From Pagrus major (lineage: Eukaryota > Chordata > Actinopteri > Spariformes > Sparidae), in NCBI RefSeq assembly GCF_040436345.1, contig NC_133238.1:13872147-13936146 (forward strand): a stretch of DNA of 64,000 bases, written 5' to 3'. The position numbers and the translations under genes are program-made. Positions 1 to 11,335 of the stretch are shown here, piece after piece (the first letter of the stretch is position 1; each line of letters begins with the position of its first letter). The notes under the pieces are model-generated. The model had not been told where the DNA came from, did not search any database, and was given only the letters and a program-made list of their open reading frames with translations.

Positions 1-425
1 TCATCGGCACTTCCTTCCTGCTGGCAGGCTTCGTGTCGCTCTTCCGCATTCGCACCATCATGAAGCACGACGGCACAAAGACGGAGAAGCTGGAGAAGCT
101 GATGGTGCGGATCGGCGTGTTCAGCGTGCTGTACACGGTGCCCGCCACCATCGTCATCGCCTGCTACTTCTACGAGCAGGCCTTCCGGCCGCAGTGGGAG
201 AGGACATGGCAAATGCAGACGTGCAAACGCTTCGCTGTGCCGTGCCCGGCTGAAAACTTTGCACCACTGACGCCGGACTTCACCGTGTTCATGATCAAGT
301 ACCTGATGACCATGATCGTGGGGATCACCTCCGGCTTCTGGATCTGGTCGGGGAAGACGCTGCAGTCGTGGCGCAGGTTTTATAATGGACTGAGCAACAG
401 CAACCAGGGAGAGACGACAGTGTAG
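1..425 (+). CDS. fzd7: Frizzled receptor, C-terminal part (FZD7-like), 5' end outside window
   Basis: Seven-pass Wnt receptor of the plasma membrane. The open frame enters at the window edge (codons in the frame of base 3) and ends with TAG at 423-425; an internal GTG at 33 is not a start. Visible parts are the end of TM5 and intracellular loop 3 with the basic FRIRTIMK stretch, TM6 ([19 protein letters not shown]), extracellular loop 3 with two Cys (QTCKRF, VPCPAE) and TM7 ([16 protein letters not shown]). The tail has the KT-x3-W Dishevelled-binding motif (KTLQSW) and a C-terminal PDZ ligand (ETTV). [10 protein letters not shown] favours FZD7 over FZD1/FZD2, which have KTLNSWRKFY or KTLHSWRKFY. 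Frizzled coding regions are commonly one exon, consistent with the absence of introns here. The family is certain; the paralogue is likely. Confidence 0.88.
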   Translation, partial: IGTSFLLAGFVSLFRIRTIMKHDGTKTEKLEKLMVRIGVFSVLYTVPATIVIACYFYEQAFRPQWERTWQMQTCKRFAVPCPAENFAPLTPDFTVFMIKYLMTMIVGITSGFWIWSGKTLQSWRRFYNGLSNSNQGETTV

Positions 426-730
426 CGCCGGAGCTTTTACTGCTCGACTCCTGGATGTAAACTCTGTGTTAGACTGATCCCGGATGGATCTGAACACTCC
501 TCTCAGACAGAACATGAGCCAAGGACCTCGCTGTGTGTTTGAGTCTGCCCCAAATTCATTTTACACTTGTAGCTCTTTAATCTTTTTCACTCGTACGCTG
601 ACGGGATTATGAGCCTCTGCCGCGTCCAAGTAACAACTTTATTTCACGGGTCTGTAGAAGAAAATCTAATGTGATGCTGAATATTTACTTGTGCTCTTAA
701 GATCACGTACCGGGTCCAGTGGACATTGAG

Positions 731-1052
731 AGGTCGACTGATCATCGGGGCTGATATTCAGCATTTTTCAGATTATCAGTATCATTAATTTTTCCGTCAG
801 ATTGCTGATAAATTAAAGAAATTAACTACTAAAGTTATCAAATAACTGTCATGGAGAGGAAGAACTCGAGGAAAGTACCTGAAAAAATTGTACTTGAGTA
901 AATTCTACTGTTTTAATTCCATTGCTGGTTATTTGACACAAAGATTTTCATTTTTACTGTAAATGAAAATATCAGTTTTCAGTCTCTAATTATTAGATGA
1001 TTATTATTTCTAATAATCAATATTGGTCCTGAAAAGCCACATCAGTCGACCT
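731..1052. mobile_element. MITE-like element with 12-bp perfect terminal inverted repeats
   Basis: AGGTCGACTGAT at 731-742 is exactly inverted as ATCAGTCGACCT at 1041-1052, enclosing about 300 bp of AT-rich, non-coding DNA. The similarity extends loosely inward (GGGGCTGATATTC versus GATTATTAG-type ends). There is no transposase. A related palindromic vocabulary (CCGATTAA, GGTCCGACAG) occurs at 23430-23670 and 53560-53800. The superfamily is not assigned. Confidence 0.5.
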
Positions 1053-1477
1053 CGAGTTAAATTCAGAGCTGAAGCAGAGAGACAACAGGAAGTTCAGACG
1101 CTGCTGTGGTTTGTGTCTGATTCATGTTGAAGTATTAACGACATCCCAGTCAGAAGATTTAGATCAACACTGAGGATCATCAGGCTTTTAATTTGAAACT
1201 CAATCACTGAATCCACAACGACATGCACTTTATTCTGAAAGTAAATGGAACATCTGAACACGAGGACGAAACACTGAACCGATCAACTGATCAATAAATC
1301 CAGAAAATAATTGACAATGAAAAATAAAATTAGCTGCTTTTATTTTAAATAATTTGTTGGTTTGAGTCTTAACGTCTCAGAAATCCACGACTTTGCTTTT
1401 CTCACGTCTTCAACTGATTTTAGATCAGTTTCACTAAAAATAATAACTTTTCAGTTTTTTGTGGCAGAAATGAAGAC

Positions 1478-2052
1478 AAAAGAGAAATGTTTAAAGATAA
1501 AAGAGACAAACGTTTAAAGATTAAACAGACAAATGTTTAAAGATAAAACAGACAAACATTTAAAAGATCAAACAGACAAACGTTTAAAGATAAAACAGAC
1601 AAATGTTTAAAGATAAAAGAGACAAACTTTTAAAGATAAAAGAGACAAACGTTTAAAGATAAAAGAGACAAACGTTTAAAGATCAAACAGACAAACGTTT
1701 AAAGATAAAAGAGACAAACGTTTAAAGATCAAACAGACAAACGTTTAAAGATAAAAGAGACAAACGTTTAAAGATAAAAGAGACAAACGTTTAAAGATAA
1801 AAGAGACAAACGTTTAAAGATCAAACAGACAAACGTTTAAAGATCAAACAGACAAATGTTTAAAGATAAAAGAGACAAACGTTTAAAGATTAAACAGACA
1901 AATGTTTAAAGATAAAACAGACAAACATTTAAAAGATCAAACAGACAAACGTTTAAAGATAAAACAGACAAATGTTTAAAGATAAAAGAGACAAACTTTT
2001 AAAGATAAAAGAGACAAACGTTTAAAGATCAAACAGACAAACGTTTAAAGTT
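1478..2052. repeat. 23-bp minisatellite, about 25 copies
   Basis: Head-to-tail repeats of the 23-mer GATAAAAGAGACAAACGTTTAAA, with variants that swap AGAGAC for CAGAC or ACG for ATG. A higher-order block (the set with ATG, ATT and AAAG variants near 1500-1620) recurs near 1870-2000, so the array has also grown by multi-unit duplication. Confidence 0.9.
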
Positions 2053-2158
2053 GTCACATAATTTAAATGTGTTCGTCTCCTGCGGCACCAACATGTACAG
2101 AATGTATCAACAGTTGATATTTAAATCTCTTTTTAACATTTTCTGTCATTTTATTGAC

Positions 2159-2528
2159 CAATCAATCAATCAATCAATCAATCAAGAAAATAATCAATGA
2201 CGACGATAAAGGTTAGCTGCAGTACATTTGTCATTATATCTGTCTGACTTTGATTTAGTTTATTTAAGAACGGACGGAACAAATTAATAAAGATTAATAA
2301 AGATTATATAACACGGGGAACCAGAATGGACTCCCTCACTCACAGATACCAAATCAATCTAAATACAGCTGATTTATTTCACCCAGGTCCATTAATTAAT
2401 TAAAAGAATTAAAGAAAGAGAGAAAAAATTAATTGCTGCATTCGTCCTTTAATCAGGATCAGCAGCAGAGTAACTGAGATCTGTTCTGGGCCTAGACGTC
2501 TGTTTACTGTAATCCTGCTGACAAACAA

Positions 2529-2567
<39 letters not shown>

Positions 2568-2633
2568 CAGGTGGAAACATTACCTCCCCGGTGGAGGTAA
2601 ATGTTGTTGCTGTTGTTGTTGTTGTTGTTGTTT
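2159..2633. repeat. Cluster of simple repeats (TCAA, CAAA/CAGA, GTT)
   Basis: (TCAA)n at about 2159-2185, (ACAA)n running into (CAGA)n at about 2521-2569, and (GTT)n at about 2602-2633. These are microsatellites without coding content. Confidence 0.85.
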
Positions 2634-2957
2634 ACCAGCAGCTGTCCTCTCTCACAGTGTTGACCTCCTGGTCGTCTGTCTCAGGACTGTTTCCAGGATA
2701 AATGACCTCCGACCAGTTTGATGAAGCATTACAGTCGTGTGTTGTGTCGGTGCCACTTCCTGTCTTTGTGGTTCTGACCCGTTTGTTCATGATTTTCACT
2801 TTAGAGTCGCTCTTCTTCTATAAAACATCTGTACGTATTTGTAAATATCCTCTCTGGAAAGAAATGATGTATTTATGTGAAGTTAATCTTATGAATAACG
2901 TTGTTGTCTCTTTTCTTTCATGCGATGCTTCTTGTACAGTTTTTCAGAATAAAACAT

Positions 2958-5028
2958 TGAAGTTTTTAAAGAGTTCTGGCTGCAGCAAACACTGGTGTGT
3001 ACACTGGACCTGGTTAATGACCGCTGAGTGTTACAGGAGGCTTGTTGCAGGCACCAGATTCCTCCTGAAATCTGAGCCCATTTTCTTTTTCCTTTTGTCG
3101 CGGCTGCTGAAAGCCTCCCTGAGCCTCAGAGACTGAAACCAGAGCACTCTGACCTCCTTACAGGGAAAGTACAGAAAACAGTTTCATCTTCTTCATCCAC
3201 TCATTTCATGTGAGAACTACTTTTCATTCAGAGCAGCGAACATGAAACACATATTGATCCGTTCACCTCCTGAGGGAACCGTTATCTCCGATCTCCATCC
3301 ACGATAAACGTCCATAAATCCACTGAGAGACACATTCAGAACTCCCCTGAGAATCTTCATGTTTTTAAGGTTTCTTCAGTATCACAGTAATCCAGTGATA
3401 GTCGTCTGTACATCCATGCTAACAGGAAGTGCTAACAGCTAATTCAGCACACTTTGTATAGAGATTAGTTGCTGACATTTGCAGCCAGTTAGCAGCTAGC
3501 AAGTAGTAGCAGAAACACAATAACTACTGATTATTTTTTGATGATTAATCATTTAATTAAGTCTATAAAATTAAAATTAAAATTAAAATACTTGTCACAA
3601 CTTCCCAGAATCCACTTAAAACATAGAATAAAGTTGCTCCTTATAGCTGCAGAACTCCACTGAGAATCTTCATGTTTTTAAGTTTTCTTCAGTATCACAG
3701 TAATCTATTACATCTGTGAGTACAGTGCAGACAGGAGCTGCTAAAGGTAAAAGTACACAAGTATTACAGGCTTCATGCAGTTACAGTAGAAGTACAGAAG
3801 TACTGTGTCTGATATCTCCTTTACCTGAAGAGTCTCTTCACTCGTGGTGATGTGGCGCCCTCCAGTGGTGAAAGCATAAACTGCACGATTCAAATATCCA
3901 TGAATGATCATGAGGAACAAATTCAGCTGAGTTACATGATGCATCATTATATAATTATGATATATCAGTATAGAAATTACCATTTCCTTGATTGATTGAT
4001 TGGTTTGTTCCACAGTTGAACATCTATAAATCTTTCATTTAGGTCAGAAACACTAAAACCAAAAGTCAAACAATCACACACTGATACAGGATTTTAACGT
4101 TGAACCTAACCGTCAGCCTGGATTTATTATCTCAGGTTCACTAAATCCACTAGATCTTGTCAGGACGCTGGTGGAAGCAAACTTTAAACCTGTTCAAGCT
4201 GCTCGAACATCGTTTGAAAGACAGACTGAAGTTAAAGATATTGTAAAAAGTGCCTGATCAGTACTGAGCATGTGCAACTGACAACAGAGATGAGAAAAGA
4301 AGCGAGATGTCTCACTCCTGAGCAGCTTCTGTCCTCAGATCCAGAATAAACGATGTGTCAGAATTTTAATGGATTAAAACTTACTGGTTTTCCATCCAGC
4401 TCACTCACATATAAACACAACTAAGCCAACATGCTAACGCCTCAGTTTAAGTGAGCAGTCAGGCCAAAGTTCAGATTCTTCAACTAACAAACAAACAAGC
4501 ACGAATAAAGTTTTGCCAACTCACAGATGAGGCGTCTTGGTGTTTCAGCTGTGCATCAAACCCTGAACTAGATCAGGTCAGTGACACGTTTAGTCCAAAA
4601 CACAGTTTTCATCATTAAATGTTGACGAGTTTTGGTCGTGTACGTTTTCATACGTCCAAAAAACACGTGATGACACTTCAAAACACCTTTCTTTGAATAC
4701 TGGAGATACCTAAGATGGCCGCTCATTTGACCAGTTGGGAGCTTCTATGCCCGCCCTAGAGCCTACAACAGCCAATGAGTGATGGTGTAGACCAGTGACC
4801 CACTCTCTCTTCTTTCTCCTCTCTCCTGAGCCAATCACATGCCAGCCTCCAGATGATTGGTGCATCATGTAGCCAATGAGATTTCAGTAATACATAATTT
4901 ATATATTTCCTCATAAAAACATGTGTAAAATTAATTTTCAGTGATATTGATCATATTGTGATCATTTGGGATAATGTGAGCACACAATTCAACAACATAT
5001 AAAACAAAGTCCGTTTGGTTTGGGCCAC
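2958..5028. other. Intergenic, nothing recognised
   Basis: About 2 kb between the Frizzled tail and the AKT-like gene on the opposite strand. Two short related segments (about 3340-3400 and 3667-3710, sharing CTTCATGTTTTTAAG) suggest an old dispersed repeat. ORFs here are short and lack recognisable domains. Confidence 0.5.
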
Positions 5029-5043
5029 TTTATTGCAGAATTC

Positions 5044-5244
5044 TTACATTCTTACATATCTTCTCACTCTGACTCTGATGGGATCCTGACCCACAAACCT
5101 GCCCGTGTTCTGCAGAAACATCATGAAGGAACTCCCATTAAAGGCGATCGTTAAGATGATCCGTGGTTCATCTGTGACCTGCTGAGGTTCACTTTGATCC
5201 GGTACAGTCAGCGGTGGCCTGCAGCAGAAGCTGATCGACGTCCT
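5044..5244 (-). pseudogene. Candidate last exon of the AKT-like gene, out of phase
   Basis: Preceded by a good acceptor (GGTTCTTACAG). The frame starting directly at the exon edge is open to a stop at 5044 and reads RPPLTVPDQSEPQQVTDEPR, faintly like TITPPDQ. The incoming phase, however, creates a TAG at the junction. No FPQFSY-type hydrophobic motif is recognisable. AATAAA follows ten bases beyond the stop. Confidence 0.4.
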
Positions 5245-5346
5245 CTGTAAGAACCAGAGAGCAGAACTCATTGGTCACATTCCAGCAGAGAAACCAGACA
5301 TTTGTCCTGGATGGTGGTGGATCCACCTCAGTGGGAGGATACTTAC

Positions 5347-5425
5347 ACTCTGAAGCGGTGGGCGAGAAGCTCTCAGGTGTGCCGTCCACATCGGTTTTCA
5401 CTTCAGGTATGAACGGGGGGGTGAG
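5347..5425 (-). CDS. AKT-like C-tail exon
   Basis: 79 nt. LTPPFIPEVKTDVDGTPESF matches [22 protein letters not shown], with a gap of about eight residues. The donor GTAAGT leaves a single T; joined to the next exon (starting AG) this would make TAG. Confidence 0.7.
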
Positions 5426-6504
5426 CTGCCGCAGAGAGAGGAGAAGACTGGTGAGCCATTCAGTTCTGATCACGGTGGATTCATGGGATGATGATATGTC
5501 TAAAATATATCGGCTTGGTGTCGGTCGGTCGGTCGGTCAGTTTGTTGGTTTTTCAGCAGGATTACACAAAAACAACAGCACAGATTTCCGTGAAACTTGG
5601 ATGGAGGATGGCCCAGGATAGACCTCATTAACTTTTGGTGCTGATCCAGATAAAGGGATAGATCCAGGAAAGTTTTCTCATTTTTTTTTAACATTGTGAG
5701 ATCGGACGTTTTTAACATTTTGGGTAATTCCTCGGGGAATAATGTCTGAGTGGCTGGTATTTATTTTTTTAGCCACCAATGTGCAGCTGAGATCATTGGG
5801 ATTCAGAACGGTACCAACAGTTTTCACCTTTCTTTCATAGGTTTATCCAAGCAGATCCAGATCTGTAGGGAGAGTAAACTGGACTACAGTCAGCAGCTGG
5901 ATGTTTTTGCAAACGATTTTAAATCTTCTCCCCGATGGGATCAGCTTGATTTACTGAAAAGCAGTTATGGGTGATACAGGACTGCCCAGTTAGATACTGG
6001 TGCAGGTCTGGGAGGTAACTGGGGAACGATTATGAGTGATGGATTGTAGATTCAGTAACGAAGAATTACAATAACTGACGCACCGGCGGCACTTTCGAGG
6101 CTTTAGCGTTAGCAAAGTGGGCAAAACAGTAACAGTAGTTTTGTATCAGAGGTGGTTGTGTTCCCACGTCATTAGCCAGTTTAGCTAGCTGGCAGCTTCA
6201 GGACTGAACGACATGCCGTACCACTCGCTCTTAGAAGAAGGGTCGGCTTCCCGTTACCATGGAAACCGGTTCTGGTTCGGTGACAGGAGGCGCTGGGAGT
6301 CGCGCCGATACTTTGCGTATCATGGAGACGGGGAACAAGGTTCATTAAAAGACATGACGAGATCTGCTGAGTGTATTCTCACGCCGCCGCCGCCATCAGC
6401 TGACTCCCGCTCAGTGTGACCTGAGTGTGCGCTGTTGATGGTGTTTGGTGGTGGATGTGAAGGTGAGGATCAGTTTTACTTCCTCCAGCCTCATCGTGTC
6501 TCAC

Positions 6505-6592
6505 CTTCTTCTCTGCCACATCCTGCCAGTTGATGGCGCTGAAGAACTCGTGACTCTTTACTTCTCCAGCATCGGTGGGACCTCCGCCCAGC
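6505..6592 (-). CDS. AKT-like C-lobe exon (LGGG ... WQDVAEKK)
   Basis: 88 nt, the canonical AKT exon size. (R)[20 protein letters not shown] then NWQDVAEKK corresponds to [29 protein letters not shown]. Donor GTGAGA. Confidence 0.9.
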
Positions 6593-6683
6593 CTGTCAGT
6601 CCAAACAAGATCATGTAAGAATCAAGAATTTATATAGTATATTATCTAACAGGACTCTCACTCAGGATCAGCAGGTCAGATAC

Positions 6684-6898
6684 CTCTTTGTGGGGTCCTT
6701 GGTGAGCAGGCCAGCCAGCAGTGACCTCGCCTCGGTCGACAGGCTGCTGGGGAAGCTGACCTCCTCGCTGAGAATGAGCTTAGTCAGAACCTCATGTTCC
6801 CGGTTGTAAAAAGGCAGACAGCCGCACATCATCTCATATAAGATGAGACCCAGACCCCACCAGTCCAAAGACTGACTGGGGTCGTTTTCCTCCAGGAC
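6684..6898 (-). CDS. AKT-like C-lobe exon (DWWG, helix F-H)
   Basis: 215 nt. [20 protein letters not shown] then [16 protein letters not shown] and [13 protein letters not shown] match AKT [36 protein letters not shown]. Phase and length are canonical; donor GTATCT. Confidence 0.93.
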
Positions 6899-7281
6899 CT
6901 GTATGAACACAGCTCAGTCACACTTTGGTCTAATGTGCAGCACAATTATAAGAAGGGTTTAATTTCACTCTTATTGTGAAAAGATTCAGTCTCATGTTCA
7001 GACAGCTCCACAGCTCCCAGTTAGGACTGAAGCTCGCCTTTGTGGTGAATCTGCCCAAAAGAAGGCACACCTCAGAGGAAAGAGCTGTCTGTCACAACTT
7101 TGTGACCCGGTGATGTTGTAACTTCAGTTTAGATGGTTGAAAAGACGTTCAGACTGAATATCAGCCAGTGTTAGATTAGAAACCTGAGAAATCAAGGTTG
7201 AAGTCCTGCTTGCTGCTCGCTGGGTGACTTGCCTGAGCTAAGGAATCTTCTTGACTTGACATTGACTTTGGACTTGCTCAC

Positions 7282-7380
7282 CTCAGGTGCCATGTATTCA
7301 GGACTGAGGACTCCTTCCTCACCGACACCAGAGTCAGTGAGTTTGATGTGGCCGTCATGATCCAGAAGCAGCTTCTCCAG
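7282..7380 (-). CDS. AKT-like exon with DSG for DFG and a shortened activation loop
   Basis: 99 nt against 129 nt in [23 protein letters not shown] then [13 protein letters not shown]. Asn of LEN is Lys, DFG is DSG, and ten residues including the PDK1 target Thr (KTFCGTPE) are missing in frame. APE is intact. Clean acceptor CTCTCAG and donor GTGAGC. Confidence 0.9.
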
Positions 7381-8031
7381 CTGAGAGAGGAAGACAACAT
7401 CAGCTCACAGACACAGATGTGGTTGATCTTGTGAGATTTGTTGCTTTTAAACTTTAATGAAACACGTCTTCATTCTGGCCTGTAGTGTCCAACAAACCAA
7501 CAGAGAAAACATTTCTTTGTGCTTTATAGCTGTTAGAAATATCATCAAGACGACTGTCCTGACTGACTGCTGAGTTTTCACCTAAAACTACCGTAGACTT
7601 CTTCTCTAACGGAGAGAATCAATACAGAACAAATAACCTGAGATGATTTTCATTTCATTGTCAAATCTGACCCTTGACAATGTTCACATGTCTGCAAACC
7701 ACAGATACGTCCACATCTGTACAGTTTCATATCTCGTTCACATGACGTGTTTGAGCTGAGGGAGGTGGAGGAGTTACAGCTGATGATGTTGGCAGCCCAG
7801 AGACCACTGTTCAAAAAGGTCTTCTAACATTTATAAGCGTGACACTACTGGGTATTTATAAGGAGACCTAAGGTGATAAAAAACAAATGTTTTGGCAGGA
7901 AGTCGGATCATTTCAGCTGTTTTTGTGGCAACTAAAACAGCTATTTACCTAACCCAACCCAACCCAACCCATTTATTCTGGTGATCAAGCTGCCAAGTTT
8001 CAGAACTGATGAATGTATGAGGAGTGTTCAC

Positions 8032-8154
8032 CTTCATATTGCCGTAAATGATGTCATGTGAATGGAGGAACTCGAGCACTGACACAATCTCAGCAGCGTA
8101 GAAACGAGTCCGATCCTCTGTGAACACTTTGTCCGTTGACAGGTGGAAGAAGAG
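8032..8154 (-). CDS. AKT-like exon with mutated catalytic loop (YGNMK)
   Basis: 123 nt. [20 protein letters not shown] is followed by [23 protein letters not shown] has ...VVYRDLK here, so both the Arg and the catalytic base Asp of YRD are replaced (G, N) while the Lys survives. Acceptor CTTTCAG, donor GTGAAC. Confidence 0.9.
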
Positions 8155-8228
8155 CTGAAAGAGGCGAGAGCAGACGGAGTAAAACAGGCGATGTGATTAA
8201 TGTGACATTCACCTGAGCGTTAACTCAC

Positions 8229-8297
8229 CTCGCCTCCGTTTGTGTAGTCCATCACAAAACACAGTCGACCCTCAGATCTGAAGGCATGAAGCCTCTT
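8229..8297 (-). CDS. AKT-like kinase hinge exon
   Basis: 69 nt, exactly the AKT exon size. KRLHAFRSEGRLCFVMDYTN then GGE corresponds to [23 protein letters not shown], the b4-b5 and hinge region. Acceptor CCCTGCAG, donor GTGAGT. Confidence 0.9.
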
Positions 8298-8598
8298 CTG
8301 CAGGGAGAAGACGATCCCATTAGAGGCAAAGATGGACCTGAACACATCACCATCACCAGCCCAGGTGAAAAGTCATGTGCATCAGAGGAAGCCCATCGTC
8401 AGGCGTGATAAAAGAAAAAGCCTTTTAACGGTGTAATGTGTAAGAAGGTCGCTCCAAGCAAACAGAGGGAGTTTATTATCAGTACTTTTAAAATGAAAGA
8501 AAAAGCCAAGAGGGGCTCAGCACCGAGAGCTTCCAGACCGACCCGAAGACGATTTGGCTCATTAGAAAGAAAACAGCAGAGCTGGAAGTGTTTCTCAC

Positions 8599-8664
8599 CT
8601 GAAAGAAGGGGGGTTCAGGCACTTCTTCAGGGGCGTCACTCTGCCAGCAAACACATTATTATCA
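8599..8664 (-). pseudogene. Degenerate AKT-like aC-helix exon
   Basis: A 66-nt in-frame segment, the expected exon length, ends NPPFFQ just before donor GTGAGA where AKT has RHPFLT, and it joins the next exon in phase. The remainder is diverged, with Val at the position of the aC Glu. TCT, not AG, precedes the 5' boundary, and nearby AG sites shift the frame. This looks like an exon that has lost its acceptor. Confidence 0.5.
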
Positions 8665-8977
8665 GACACGTTGAAAACACTTGTCTCACACACACTGCAG
8701 CATTCATGGTATGAAGGTCTAGATGAGAGCGGGTCTCCTAACCCAGAACCACCACGGCCCTGTTGTTGCCTACGAGCTGCTGACCGGAGATGTGGTCAGT
8801 TAATACATGTCTGTGACACGTCGTCATGTCATATCTCCAACCCTGACAGGTGACGAGGTCCACTCATCAAAAAGGTGATTTAACATTTCTGAGCGTGACA
8901 CTAGACAGTGACACTGTCCATCTGTGGCAACAAAGAAACAGATATTTGTGATGGGAATGGGATCATTGATCACTCAC

Positions 8978-9109
8978 TGTGGCTGTGAGGTACTCGTGTT
9001 TCAGAAGTTTCAAGGCGTGGTACTCTCTGGTGGTCTTGTTTCTGGCCAACATCACCTTCCCAAACTTCCCCTTTGCGATCGTTCTCAGGAGGTCAAAGTC
9101 ATTCAGTGT
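8978..9109 (-). CDS. AKT-like kinase N-lobe exon (P-loop and ATP lysine)
   Basis: 132 nt, the canonical length for this AKT exon. NDFDLLRTIAKGKFGKVML corresponds to NEFEYLKLLGKGTFGKVIL, so the first Gly of the Gly-rich loop is Ala. YHALKLLK keeps the ATP-anchoring Lys. Acceptor TTTCAG, donor GTGAGT. Confidence 0.9.
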
Positions 9110-9475
9110 CTGAAATGAACAAAAAGCCGAGCTGAGAGGATTCATGATGTTTGTGATTGTACTGATTCTGTAACAGTTTGTAAATCTAAACCAACACGGG
9201 TCCAACTGCTTTCTGACAAATGTAATGTAAATATCTGTTGGTGCTGTTTTATTTTTAGAGATAAAATGTTTAAATATTATTTGTATATCAGCGTCTGACC
9301 TCATGTCGAGGGTTAAATCTGGTCTCCTCAGATCAGGTTGATCTCTGTGATCACAGACGAGCTGATGGAGACGTCTGATGTTTAAATCATCTCCAGCTGC
9401 TTCAGCTGTTCAGCAGAACGCTGCAACTCTGTTTTACTGTGAAGCTCCAGAAATGTTCTGTGGACGACGAGACTT

Positions 9476-10810
9476 CACCTGACTTTATATCATCAGGAGG
9501 AGATGATGGCTGAGCCTGACTTTATATCATCAGGAGGAGATGATGGCTGAGCCTGACTTTATATCATCAGGAGGAGACGATGGCTGAGCCTGACTTTATA
9601 TCATCAGGAGGAGATGATGACTGAGCCTGACTTTATATCATCAGGAGGAGATGATGGCTGAGCCTGACTTTATATCATCAGGAGGAGATGATGGCTGAGC
9701 CTGACTTTATATCATCAGGAGGAGATGATGGCTGAGCCTGACTTTATATCATCAGGAGGAGATGATGGCTGAGCCTGACTTTATATCATCAGGAGGAGAT
9801 GATGGCTGAGCCTGACTTTATATCATCAGGAGGAGATGATGGCTGAGCCTGACTTTATATCATCAGGAGGAGATGATGGCTGAGCCTGACTTTATATCAT
9901 CAGGAGGAGATGATGGCTGAGCCTGACTTTATATCATCAGGAGGAGACGATGACTGAGCCTGACTTTATATCATCAAGAGGAGACGATGGCTGAGCCTGA
10001 CTTTATATCATCAGGAGGAGACGATGGCTGAGCCTGACTTTATATCATCAGGAGGAGGTGATGGCTGAGCCTGACTTTATATCATCAGGAGGAGATGATG
10101 GCTGAGCCTGACTTTATATCATCAGGAGGAGATGATGGCTGAGCCTGACTTTATATCATCAGGAGGAGACGATGGCTGAGCCTGACTTTATATCATCAGG
10201 AGGAGACGATGACTAAGCCTGACTTTATATCATCAGGAGGAGACGATGGCTGAGCCTGACTTTATATCATCAGGAGGAGACGATGGCTGAGCCTGACTTT
10301 ATATCATCAGGAGGAGACGATGGCTGAGCCTGACTTTATATCATCAGGAGGAGATGATGACTGAGCCTGACTTTATATCATCAGGAGGAGACGATGACTG
10401 AGCCTGACTTTATATCATCAGGAGGAGATGATGACTGAGCCTGACTTTATATCATCAGGAGGAGACGATGGCTGAGCCTGACTTTATATCATCAGGAGGA
10501 GACGATGACTGAGCCTGACTTTATATCATCAGGAGGAGATGATGACTGAGCCTGACTTTATATCATCAGGAGGAGATGATGACTGAGCCTGACTTTATAT
10601 CATCAGGAGGAGATGATGACTGAGCCTGACTTTATATCATCAGGAGGAGACGATGACTAAGCCTGACTTTATATCATCAGGAGGAGACGATGGCTGAGCC
10701 TGACTTTTATATCATCAGGAGGAGACGATGACTGAGCCTGACTTTATATCATCAGGAGGAGATGATGGCTGAGCCTGACTTTATATCATCAGGAGGAGAC
10801 GATGACTGAG
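9476..10810. repeat. 37-bp minisatellite, about 36 copies
   Basis: The unit begins GACTTTATATCATCAGGAGG and ends GATGATGGCTGAGCCT. Copies differ mainly at a GATGATG/GACGATG position and at GGCTGAG/GACTGAG/GACTAAG, giving an interspersed variant pattern. The array lies in the intron between the AKT-like PH and kinase exons. Confidence 0.95.
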
Positions 10811-10959
10811 GTTACAGATTTAAACTAACAGACGACTCATGAAGTACAAATCAAACTTGAAGTGGCAGAAATGTCTCAAACTGCTTCCATGTTCCCTGAT
10901 GAGGGAAAATCAAACCCTGCCAAAATGTCGTCCCGCTGCCGTCATCATGATCATCTCAC

Positions 10960-11056
10960 CACTTCGCCGTCCCTCTTGGACACATTCGCATTCTTCTCCT
11001 CTTCCTGCGACCGGGCACTATTGATCATAGACTGGATTGCTGATATCCACTCCTCT
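10960..11056 (-). CDS. AKT-like PH-domain exon C (C-terminal helix)
   Basis: About 97 nt after acceptor CTCCTCAG. EEWISAIQSM followed by SQEEEK matches the AKT PH C-terminal helix (EEWTTAIQTV...KKQEEEE). The exact donor (GTGAGA at 10954-10959) is less certain. The following linker exon of AKT was not found. Confidence 0.75.
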
Positions 11057-11138
11057 CTGAGGAGCAAAGATCCCATCGATTGTTAGTACGTCAGAGGCCA
11101 CTCAGAGGTGAGAAGCTTTTATTCGAGCCTGTTCTTAC

Positions 11139-11250
11139 CTCTCCTCATGGCTGTCGAAAGCAAAGTTGCGTTCAACCAATGTGGTCCACTGAAGGCACCG
11201 TATAATTAAAATGAAGGGTTTGGGTTTGTCAGCCTTCATAATCTGCGCCT
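11139..11250 (-). CDS. AKT-like PH-domain exon B
   Basis: 112-nt exon. It reads in frame from exon A through [13 protein letters not shown] and [15 protein letters not shown] to SHEER, matching [31 protein letters not shown]. The Arg of IIRCLQW (human R86 position) is present. Donor GTAAGA. Confidence 0.88.
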
Positions 11251-11335
11251 CTGTGAAGAACACAACTCAGATGAGTGTTAACAGGAAGACGCTGGGCACA
11301 GGACAATGCAACACCAGGCCGTTGTTCAGACGTAC

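Larger units (their letters stand above)
426..2957 (+). other. Probable 3' UTR and downstream flank of the Frizzled gene
   Basis: No coding region is recognisable. AATAAA at about 2949-2954 is a candidate poly(A) signal. A Pumilio-type motif TGTAAATA lies at 2840-2847, which would fit a regulated 3' UTR. The stretch is invaded by a TIR-bounded repeat (731-1052) and a 23-bp minisatellite (1478-2052), so a UTR reaching 2957 is an inference that transcript data would have to support. Confidence 0.4.

Noticed and set aside
8599-8664. Functional aC-helix exon of an active AKT
   Set aside because: The frame is kept, but there is no AG acceptor and the aC Glu position is not Glu.
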